Part shown: in pieces, positions 1 to 7,206 of the stretch
Layout: each line of letters begins with the position of its first letter
Position numbering within the stretch: position 1 is the first letter of the stretch
NCBI GenBank assembly: GCA_900404475.1
Contig: OUQQ01000515.1
Span: forward strand, 1 to 14,827
Length of the DNA stretch: 14,827 nt
Reading direction: 5' to 3'
Origin: Spongospora subterranea
Taxonomy: Eukaryota > Endomyxa > Phytomyxea > Plasmodiophorida > Plasmodiophoridae
Program-made: the position numbers and the translations under genes
The notes under the pieces: model-generated
What the model saw: the letters and a program-made list of their open reading frames with translations, nothing else
Told to the model about the DNA's origin: nothing
Database searches by the model: none

Positions 1-101
1 GGTGTGTTTCTCTCCTGACCCTGAGACCCGCAATCCCGGTCTGATCACCTCTTGTGCTGTCCTAATACACAATCATTGCGGGCGAGCTTCATCGGTAGTG
101 G

Positions 102-164
102 CAGCCGCGTATTTCTGCAGATAAACGGACTTGCGCCACGTTTATCTGCAGAAATACGCGGCTG
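102..164. repeat. Perfect inverted repeat (hairpin), 26-bp arms
   Basis: Bases 102-127 are the exact reverse complement of 139-164, separated by an 11-base spacer at 128-138. Each arm contains CTGCAG and starts or ends in CAGCCGCG/CGCGGCTG. The flanks carry further short matches (CATTGCG and AGCTTCAT occur on the left and in inverted form on the right), but in swapped order, so they do not simply extend the stem. It could be the foldback end of a small transposon or a cruciform-forming site. The arms are seen directly; any function is inference. Confidence 0.9.
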
Positions 165-332
165 AGGCTGCAGACGCAATGACGTATGAAGCTTGTTCAG
201 TCGGGGTGGAAAGATAGAATGGCCAATGGGCCATACGCCTAGAATAATACCACACGTGTGAAAAATCCTCAACTTTGTGTCAAAATAATCAATATAAACA
301 CTACGAATCATATCAGATCAGAACCAACATTA

Positions 333-728
333 TCAATATGAGCAAGTTGGCACAAAATATATCAAAACAAATACAAAGTATGAAAAATGATGGATGATTT
401 TACCAGGACGTGGCAGGAGAGCCAGAAGCTGTGAGACCATGGACCCATACATGAGTATCAGTTTTTGGTCTTTGGCATCCTCGGCAGCTTTGAGACGCGC
501 CTCCGCTTTAGCCAGCTTCGCCTCGAACTGCGAGAGCTTCTCCTCAGCAGACGACACAACGACGATACTAATGACGACTCGCAATTTATCACTGTACTTG
601 GCGACTTTTGCGAATGCCGTTCTCGTTGTTCCATCAATTATCAGCCATTGTGGAACACTATTCGAAGAATTTGTGTTCCCATTGTGCCAAGACACGCGGA
701 ACCACACTCCTGCCCAGTTTTTGAACAT
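333..728 (-). CDS. Hypothetical protein with coiled coil and hydrophobic tail
   Basis: An ATG-started ORF of 131 residues that I do not recognise. Residues 1-58 include a tryptophan-rich start and a beta-like stretch (VPQWLIIDG near 25-33). Residues 60-92 are strongly Ala/Glu/Lys-rich with heptad-like spacing (EAKLAKAEARLKAAEDA), which suggests a coiled coil. They run into a hydrophobic helix at about 97-105, and a second hydrophobic stretch (about 113-126) could be a membrane anchor. The Ala/Glu/Lys helix followed by a leucine-rich patch recalls coiled-coil modules of Crinkler-like effector families, but no diagnostic motif is present. It may be the last exon of a larger gene or a relic. It lies next to a decayed transposon on the other strand. 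Confidence 0.35.
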   Translation of the reverse strand: MFKNWAGVWFRVSWHNGNTNSSNSVPQWLIIDGTTRTAFAKVAKYSDKLRVVISIVVVSSAEEKLSQFEAKLAKAEARLKAAEDAKDQKLILMYGSMVSQLLALLPRPGKIIHHFSYFVFVLIYFVPTCSY

Positions 729-741
729 TCATGGTACCGAG

Positions 742-876
742 TACCGACATCACATTCGCCAAACTCATCAGAAGAGGTTGCCTCATTGCGGCCAATGCGA
801 CAAGCCCTGCTCTAAGGTGATATTTTACGTATCCACGTCCATTGCTTTTCAATTCTAACTTTTGAACTTATGAAAG
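742..876 (+). pseudogene. Possible 5' exon of MULE transposase with Cys/His cluster, and candidate intron
   Basis: In the frame read from 394, the segment at 745-816 gives a Cys/His-rich string (HHIRQTH, then CGQC and CDKPC). It resembles a zinc-binding motif and ends in AAG followed by GTGATA. A candidate 60-bp intron follows at 817-876, with CTAAC upstream of its AAAG end. Splicing would join this segment to a short run (ERFRVQFSFNV) just before the transposase ORF. MULE transposases of the FAR1/FLYWCH style carry an N-terminal zinc finger whose cysteines precede the HNH, which fits the position. The splicing and assignment are inference, and a C2H2-like chance match is the alternative. Confidence 0.35.
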
Positions 877-883
877 AGCATTG

Positions 884-1441
884 ATGAAAGGTTCCGTGTG
901 CAGTTCTCTTTCAACGTTTAGACGAAGCGTTTTTTTAATCGATCAAGAGTTGACAGTGAGTTACTGCTTCCTTGATCACATTAGAGGTCCGCTTCAGGTC
1001 TTAACCCATAATCACCCTCTGAAGCATCAGCAACTTGGGCCATCTTCTAGAACTTTCTTGGATCAACAGTCCTTTCTGACTGCCAAGGAGTTAGAATTTG
1101 TACTAAGTCTTGGCCAGCATCGGTTAGGCGCTACGAAGGCGAGGAGCATGTTCAACGCCCAGATCGTCGGACGTGAAATCGATACTCCGTTATCATGCCG
1201 TCTTTTAGAAAAACGCTTTGAAGAGTCTTTTGGCAAGGACAAAGACGCCATGTCCAAGTTCATGGAGCTGGGATCAGCATACAAAGTCCAAGGCGGCGTT
1301 TTTGAAGTCAAATTTGGTACCGATTTGCGGCTTACAGATGCTGTCATAGCGAAACTAAGTTTGTGTGTTCGTATCTTTATACATGATACTGATCGGTATT
1401 ATTATGTAGCCTTCAATGGTTCCATACATCACGATATATAG
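884..1441 (+). pseudogene. MULE transposase, N-terminal part (zinc finger HNH region)
   Basis: This is the front of a Mutator-like transposase, which cuts and inserts the element's DNA. The ATG at 884 opens about 185 residues. A THNHPL motif (about 1000-1015) matches the His ligands of the FAR1/WRKY-GCM1 or FLYWCH zinc finger that precedes the MULE catalytic core. The run after it (FLTAKELEFV, then RLGATKARSMF) is the expected helical linker. A 51-bp candidate intron (1359-1409, GTTTGT...ATGTAG with a TACTGAT branch-like site) is divisible by three and keeps the frame. The frame closes at 1441, and the next catalytic segment continues in other frames, so the gene is broken here. Confidence 0.65.
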
Positions 1442-1455
1442 AGATTTCGACATCA

Positions 1456-1764
1456 ATGACGGTACTCAACAGCATGGTTGATATGATCAACACTCTGATA
1501 GACGCGCTGGGTCAGTCTGTTATGTGCAGATTCTCACTGTTCTGGTCTGAACAATCAGATCATTTGATCTGGGCGTTGGAACAGTTGCATTTGGGAATTG
1601 AAGATAGCACTTTAATGACGGATGGCGGAGCATGCTACCCGAGAACTGCTGAAGTCTTTCGGATTAAACACGTCCTCTGTTCCCAGCATTTCCAAGAACT
1701 ATTGTTCGCGAATAAGTCTGGACTTTCCGAAGAATGTCAAATGATTTCGTGCGTGATGTGTTGA
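1456..1764 (+). pseudogene. MULE transposase, DDE core first half
   Basis: This is the catalytic core. The first Asp is probably the D of DGT read at 1458-1460, two bases out of frame with this ORF, which implies a frameshift within a few codons. In the ORF frame follow LGQSVMCRFSLF, WSEQSDHLIWALEQL and then TDGG near 1617-1628, which supplies the second catalytic Asp. The LCSQHFQE signature (about 1675-1698) is the C..H motif typical of MULE transposases. The frame is lost again at about 1735, where the continuing sequence moves to another frame. Confidence 0.75.
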
Positions 1765-2174
1765 AATCGGTATACGACGATTTCGAAAGCGTGCAGTTTT
1801 TTAACGGGCATATTGACAACATGCGCTTAAAGTTCGGCATTGCTGCGAAACCGTTGTGCTTTATTCAGAGACTGAAAGACGATTGCAAGAAAATTTGTCG
1901 TTTTTGTACGGGAGAAATCTTTACAGCCGGCGCCAGGTCTACGCAAAGAGGGGAGGGAAACAATTCCCTTATCAAGTAGGACAAGAAAAAGGAACTACGG
2001 TCGTTTAATTTGTACCAATTGACACAGCACATTGAGTCAATTGTTGAGCGACAAGAGGACACGTTAAAGCTAATATCAAAGCTGCTAAATGATGGCCGCG
2101 AGTGGAGCCCATACGTTCAAAAGCGAATGCAGGAACAGCTCTGTCGGGCAACTTTTGACAATAGATCCCGACGG
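1734..2174 (+). pseudogene. MULE transposase, DDE core second half
   Basis: It continues the transposase from NDFVRDVLKSVYDDFESV. The STQRGEGNNSLIK string at about 1939-1977 holds the catalytic Glu in the R-x-E-x-x-N context of MULE transposases. A TAG stop at 1977-1979 follows directly. After it, about 190 bases stay open and look coding (LYQLTQHIESIVERQEDTL, then REWSPYVQKRMQEQ), which is the alpha-helical tail usually found between the Glu and the SWIM finger. At least one nonsense mutation or frameshift therefore inactivates this copy. Confidence 0.7.
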
Positions 2175-2234
2175 TTCTGAAGAGAGTGTCCCGTTTTTTT
2201 TTAGTGTTCAACATGCTGTTCCTCCGATCCTCCA

Positions 2235-2705
2235 ATGTCAAGAGTACAGGGTTGTTCGCTGTTCGGTGTTCTAGAATGGTGTAGATCCACCATCGGGAAC
2301 GCGTCATACGTTCCTATCCACCCGTATTCCTTGCCGCCATATTGCTGCAGTCGTATCGCACATCAACATAGACTTCTTTCAGGTAAACCATCTCAATTGC
2401 ATTGGTATCCAATTACTTTGACACAATGCACTGTCCAGGTGAAGCATCTGCCGGATCGCTGGCGAATTCGCCAATATCCGCTCATGGCTTTGGCCGCCAA
2501 GCAACTTTTTGGTGGGTTAGATGCAGCTCCAGATGGCAGGCTTGTTTGCGCTTCTGAACAAGAATCTGCCAGAGATTTGATGTTAAAAGCATATGGTCAG
2601 ATTCAATACCCATCAAAGTCAACCTCACCATACACAACTTTGCTACTTAAATGCAAAGAACTATTTTCTTACTCTACAAAAAATGAACTTTTGTTCAAAC
2701 GATAA
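2235..2705 (+). pseudogene. MULE transposase, SWIM finger and C-terminal region (frame-broken)
   Basis: A SWIM zinc finger is readable in the frame containing 2323-2352 as TRIPCRHIAAVV, with Cys at 2332-2334 and His at 2338-2340. The upstream Cys side is degenerate (RCSVF near 2257). After a frame change at about 2385, the ORF ending at 2705 continues with VKHLPDRWRIRQYP, matching the helix after SWIM that ends in an RW motif in MULE proteins. No intact frame joins the two. The assignment rests on motif order; the exact shift points are approximate. Confidence 0.6.
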
Positions 2706-2889
2706 ATTCTCGCAATCAATATCTTGATCAACAGCGATGGCGACCCAACGTCAACTTCAGAGGGTCGTTCAATGAATACACCTTACAATCTTATTTTTGA
2801 CGTGGCGTCTCATTTTCAGAATCATATTTACTGGCGCCGCCGAGAGAGCACGTTGTACCAGGCCGGCAGCACATTGATACAACCAACCG

Positions 2890-3121
2890 CGCTCCTGCAG
2901 CAGTTCGGCGGCGCAAAAAGCAGCGCGTGGACGTCAAGCACTGTTCGCAATGCGCCAGGAATGGGGTTTTATCTACAAAAGGCATCGTTCAGGAGGAAGG
3001 TGTCCTTTCTTTAATCAATCATTTCAGGCGGTATCATCGGGTTCACTGTCTGCCGGTATTGTTTCGAATTATTCCATGTAAATTTTCTAACGTCCGTACT
3101 TCTGGATGTCGAACTTGTTGA
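2890..3121 (+). pseudogene. MULE C-terminal basic region with degenerate zinc knuckle
   Basis: From about 2890 the frame gives a basic run (RRRKKQRVDVKHCSQCARNG) with CxxC at 2942-2953 but no clear downstream His/Cys pair. MULE transposases often end in an arginine-rich stretch followed by a CCHC knuckle, so this is probably its remnant. The ORF runs to 3121. It adds the expected last domain of the transposase but cannot be shown to be expressed. Confidence 0.45.
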
Positions 3122-3780
3122 TTCCAGCAGACCATCGTCATCAGAAATTGATGATGCCATTATTCCGGTGACAGAGCAAAGGTCACCATCACCGTGTGCT
3201 GGTATGTTTTCGATTATTCCATAGCATCTCCCTGACAGCGAACACTTGAATAGTCGTCTCCACCATTAGCGTCCGCGCTCTTGCAGACAGTTTCAAAAAC
3301 TGTTCCTTGTTATATTTTCAGTCGCGGGTTGATACAATGATCAAACCCAGCGACGATGCTAGAGCAAGTTGCCGTTTAGTGTGGAATAATCAGCATCAGC
3401 TTATTGAACAGGCAAGGGATGTTGGTGTAATGTTATGGAGTGCTAATCTCGTTGCTTTGTCAGGATGCTTCGTTCTTGCCTCATCGGTCTGTTGTGGACT
3501 TGGCTCAGAGTTTAGTCTTGAAATCTTATTCAATCAATGGAGGATTGTTCGCAGTGTGCTCAGTTTTCCTCAGACGTTTCTTGCATTTTTTCATTGTAGG
3601 CAGCACGGTTGCTTAGTCAATAATGTATTTTGTCGTTCAATCCTGAACCTGCTGTTAGTGATGTAATAGATGCCATGACTGCTCTACACACTGCGCTGCA
3701 AATGGGCCCTGCTGCCCACGAATTCATTACTTGGCTCCTCTCCTGATCATGAAACCGGCAGCTACGAAACAAGAAGGTTG
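3122..3780 (+). other. Transposon interior with scattered coding-like fragments
   Basis: No intact gene is visible. A 119-codon ORF at 3307-3666 starts just before a good acceptor (TATTTTCAG, ending at 3322) and encodes an initially hydrophilic stretch (IKPSDDARASCRLVWNNQ), then a hydrophobic one that I do not recognise. A second fragment at 3636-3746 (FNPEPAVSDVIDAMTALHTA) looks protein-like and ends at a stop 35 bases before the protease ATG. These probably belong to the linker between transposase and protease, fragmented by frameshifts. Confidence 0.4.
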
Positions 3781-4441
3781 ATGAGTCCTTCAATCCGAAA
3801 CATGGTAATTGAAGTTCTCGGCCAATTATTGTCGCCGCTCAATACCACGAAATTGTGGCGTGGCCTCAATTCGGGCGACTTGATGTTCAGGTTCGGGAAG
3901 GGCCAACGTCTCCATAACTTTTCTATCGATGCGGTGTTCTCATATTTCCAAACATACCACCCTAAGGTGTTAGCTCTATCGTGTGATGTCTGCCGAGACA
4001 ATCACCCTATCCCGTTTCCTGATGCGGTCGACATTTCGATCAAACTGATTCTATGTCCTATCTTTGTTTGTGTTTTTGCGTCATTTCAACAAACAGTGTA
4101 CTGACTTGGCAATATAGTTTAATGATCACTGGATGTTGATATCCATCTATCTGGATGAAGAGATCATTTTCCTCTATGATCCTCTTAGATCGGCAAGTTT
4201 CAAGAGAGATCACATTGAGGTTAATATGTTGTGTATACAGCCATGGCTTTTTGACATGTTTCCTGACCGTGATTGGGAAATTGCAATGCCCGATGGTCCG
4301 CTTCAAAATTCTGTCAATTGTGGATTATGCATTTACACAATGGCTGCTGCTCAGGCAGATCAGACCATTGTTCCGGATGAGCTGTCCGAGTCTGAACTCG
4401 ACCTCATTAGAATTAACTGTCTTTTCGAAGTAATGAAATAA
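3781..4441 (+). CDS. Ulp1/SENP-like cysteine protease (C48 type) carried by MULE
   Basis: This is a predicted SUMO- or ubiquitin-like-protein protease. Two exons, 3781-4065 and 4118-4441, are joined by removing a 52-bp GT-AG intron (4066-4117) with a TACTGAC branch site. The junction gives CPIFFNDHWMLISIYL and a protein of about 202 residues. The N-terminal substrate-site signature reads GQRLHNFSIDAVFSYF. The catalytic His is in NDHW (just after the junction), the Asp in FLYDPL, the oxyanion Gln in PLQNS and the nucleophile Cys in NCGL. All four are present and correctly spaced. Upstream, the same frame is open back to 3679 without another ATG, so the domain could once have been part of a larger transposon protein. 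It is unusual in being intact beside a ruined transposase. Confidence 0.75.
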
Positions 4442-5266
4442 ATTAATGAGCAATTCCGGCTATATAAACATGACTCTATATGGTCCTAGACCAATCCAGG
4501 AACTGCTATATCGCGGATGACCGTCGAAGCCCGATGAAGCAGCCGTATTAATGAATCTCTGTGGCAATATCGCGGATGCTCACAAGCAATACACAGTGGA
4601 TTCAACAGAGATATTTATTTTAGATTTGAGCGTTAATTTCTTTCCGTCCAGTGACTCTAATCCCCGATAACAGACAATAACAAGGTTCACTCTAAGTTGG
4701 CACCGAAAGAGCTCTTCGTTAGCAGCTCCGAAAACAATTCTCGGCGAACTCGGCGGGCGACGTTTTGTCGTTGGCTTGGCTGTTATACCATTTTTTCCTG
4801 AACCTCCACCCCATTACTAGAAATCAATCAAACCCACATCGCTTCATGCACCCGACTTGACAAAATCAACGAAGAGGGATTGCGAATCCGTGAACTGTCG
4901 ACTTCTGAGTTTCCACTGCGGGAAATGTGTTTTCTGGAATCTGCTACAGTTGTTTGAAGGTACTTTTTGTGATTAACAAAGTTATTCAACCTTATCTGTC
5001 CTGCCGTCAAGCGGGGGTTCCGGTTGGCGCAATTTCTCGGTATGGTTCGGTAACAGTAGCGGCCAAGTGGAGAGAGAGCCATGCGGCGGAGTTCATGAGT
5101 CGGCGACCTGCGTTACTACGGTGCCGTATCCTAGAGGGACTGGGGCAATGTCGTTAGGTACTGCGGGCTAGGAGTAGGACCTGAGTCTGTAGGGGGTAGT
5201 CCTCATCTCACTCTTATATCGCTCAGGTTTTGGGACGTGGAGCGGCGCTGGTTTGATTCCGCCGGC
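4442..5266. other. Gene-free stretch between transposon and desaturase
   Basis: I find no convincing gene. A TATATAAA is at about 4461-4468, followed within a few bases by a 16-codon ATG ORF. A 12-base direct repeat ATATCGCGGATG lies at 4508-4519 and 4567-4578. Short open stretches (for example about 4810-4955 and 4927-5157 plus) have no recognisable motif. The distal part should contain the desaturase promoter, and the last 60 bases before its ATG become GC-rich. No TATA box near the desaturase was identified. Confidence 0.5.
4508..4578. repeat. Short direct repeat ATATCGCGGATG, two copies
   Basis: An identical 12-mer occurs at 4508-4519 and 4567-4578, 59 bases apart, just downstream of the transposon protease. 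It might be subterminal transposon sequence or chance. No inverted copy was seen at the left side of the element. Confidence 0.5.
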
Positions 5267-7087
5267 ATGGGACAACGGGCATCGTACCTGCGCCCGAAAC
5301 AGGAGGACGGGGCTGAACTGGTCATCCACGGGACCGTCTATGACATCACCGACTTCAAGCATCCAGGAGGGTCGATCATCATGAACCAGGTAGACCTCAT
5401 CGAGCAATGGATCTGCGTGGCTGGCAATGACGCCATGGTTTAGGTAAACCCAAGTGATATCAAGTTTCCGGCTGACGCCACGATCGCTTTTGAGAGCATG
5501 CATGGTCATTCGAAGGAGCCTTTGCTGGCATTGGCCAAGCTTCGTAAAGAAGGCAAGTCGCGTAAGCTCAACCAGGTACTGGTCTTCTCAAGTTGCGGAA
5601 TCAGCGTTTTTTAACTACAAGTATAGGAGGAAATCGAAGTTATGAAGAAAGCAAGACCCTATGATAAGCAGCTTACTGAAAAATTCCATCGCGTAACTCG
5701 CCAGCTTCGTGACGACGGGCTATTCGACTATACCGTTTCTCACTTCTTATGGAGAAATTTCGAGCTATTTGCCTTGCTATTCTGGGGATCATGGTGCGTA
5801 TCAATTATCCTACAATACTTATTGCTGACGCGCTCTCCCAGGTGTGTAGTTAGCCCAGGAAGCTACCTTGGCTGGATACATGGCGCCATCATCCTGGGAT
5901 TGTTCATGCAGCGAGCGGGGTGGTTCCAGCATGAAGCCAACCATGGCAGCATCTCGACTAATCACCGGCTCAACATAGCCGTCGGCACGTTTTGGTTCGG
6001 GTTCGGTCTTGCTGGGAGCGCCCAATGGTTCGCATGAAATATCACTTAATATATAATCTGATTGTATTTTCTATCTTTTCAGGTGGCGGCGGTCGCACAA
6101 TCGCCATCATGCCGACCCGCAACGTCATGGTGCCGATGTTGACATGGATGTCCTTCCATTAGTGAGGACTACAGTCTTGTAGTATATAAGTTTTCTGAAC
6201 TCTGCTCTAGGCTACTGATAGCATCACGGCGAAAAACGGTAATCGTCTCTTACTTCGCTTCCAAGCATGGACCTACCAGCTCATGGTTTGGGGTTTGGTA
6301 CATTTTTGGCAATTTTGGCTCCATCCACTTAATATTATCCAGTAGGACATCTCTCATTGGATCGGACATTGTATCTGAACGAATATTTTTAGGCACGAGG
6401 CTTTTTTTGATGCGTTTGCTCTTGCATTTCATTGGATTGCATATTTCGGATTCTTTGTACCACGTATTGGCTTTGCTCAATCAGTCCTGTTGCATCTTGC
6501 CTCGTCCTCTTTCGAGGCCACTCTACTCTTCACAAACTTTGCTCTTTCTCACACACCACTGCCTTTGCTACAGTACCACCATCGAGAGCACTGGGTTGTT
6601 CAATTCTCGTATTCGTCTCATCGACACCCATAGTAATTTGATTTTCAGATTGAACGCTCCCTTCGCCGAACCCTTGATATCCATTCCCACAGCAAGGCGA
6701 TTGGACCTGTCTTAGGCCCTATTATGGATAACATTGTTGACTATTTGATGGGTTATCTTAATTATCAAGTGACTATATTCCCGTCCCAAGTTTGTTTAGT
6801 CCGTGTTTAAAATCTTGGATTAGGTTGCGCACCATCTGTGGCCTCTGATGCCCCATTACAGGGAAAGCGATCCTAAAGTGCAAAAGGCGATCCAAGAGTT
6901 GGCAGATGAAGTTCCTGAGCTTGATCTTCATTATAATGTCACCACTTACTGGGGTGCTATGTACGACATGTACTCAAATCTCTCTGCTATTGCTCACGAT
7001 CACGGTGCCAATGATTTTGACACTATGCACCCAATTGCTCCCAAGTGGGTTAAAGGTGGTGACTTTCCCAAAGAAGTTGCTGCATAA
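5267..7087 (+). CDS. Cytochrome b5-fused front-end fatty acid desaturase (delta-5/6/8-like)
   Basis: It should insert a double bond between an existing one and the carboxyl end of an acyl chain, at the ER membrane. Eight exons can be assembled: 5267-5389, 5465-5575, 5627-6033, 6083-6161, 6211-6341, 6393-6594, 6649-6768, 6824-7087 (478 residues). The cytochrome b5 domain has HPGG at 32-35 and the second heme His at 54. Histidine boxes are HEANH (180-184), HNRHH (219-223) and QVAHH (391-395), the last formed across the final intron. Four hydrophobic segments fit the family, and Gln in box three marks the front-end class. Exon 3 ends at GC|ATGAAA instead of GT, so this copy may be mis-spliced or contain a sequence error. 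The exon 6 donor is also uncertain (GTTGTT at 6595 or GTTCAA at 6598). Position specificity cannot be read from sequence. Confidence 0.85.
6034..6082 (+). other. Desaturase intron 3 with AT in place of GT at the donor
   Basis: The reading frame requires exon 3 to end at 6033 and exon 4 to start at 6083, giving FAWRRSHNRHH across the junction. The intron end is a standard polypyrimidine tract plus CAG, but it begins ATGAAATATC. A G at 6034 would restore a consensus GTGAAA donor. Using GC at 6032 as donor would shift the frame and destroy box two. U12-type AT-AC introns need ATATCC at the donor, which is absent. Confidence 0.7.
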
Positions 7088-7206
7088 ACCTGTTCATTGT
7101 ATTAACAATACAAATGCGTGTCTGTAATCACTTTTTCAGATCTACTTTATTAGCAAAAAAATTAAGTGCTTAATCATCGGTTAAATAGGTATTTAATTAT
7201 CTAAAG

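Larger units (their letters stand above)
742..4441 (+). mobile_element. Decayed Mutator-like (MULE) DNA transposon with Ulp1 protease gene
   Basis: The order of domains is that of a MULE: zinc ligands ending in HNH (near 1002-1010), a DDE transposase core (about 1458-1960), a SWIM-type IPCRH finger (2326-2340), a basic segment with a CxxC knuckle (about 2910-2960), then a Ulp1/SENP-like cysteine protease (3781-4441). MULEs that carry Ulp1 proteases are known, for example the Kaonashi group in plants. The transposase part is spread over several frames and is broken, while the protease part is open. No terminal inverted repeats or target-site duplication could be matched by eye, so the outer limits are those of the recognisable coding sequence only. 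Confidence 0.8.

Noticed and set aside
45..311. 88-codon minus-strand ORF over the hairpin
   Set aside because: It runs straight through the inverted repeat, has no domain, and the open frame is explained by chance over a palindrome.
658..852. Minus-strand ORF opposite the Cys/His segment
   Set aside because: No motif, and the plus strand offers a better reading as part of the transposon.
4927..5157. 76-codon ORF upstream of the desaturase
   Set aside because: It has no recognisable motif, and the desaturase's own cytochrome b5 start at 5267 is complete without it.
6761..6795. Apparent loss of the third histidine box in the desaturase (NYQVTIFPS)
   Set aside because: This is read-through into an intron. 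Splicing 6768 to 6824 gives NYQVAHHLWP, a proper box.
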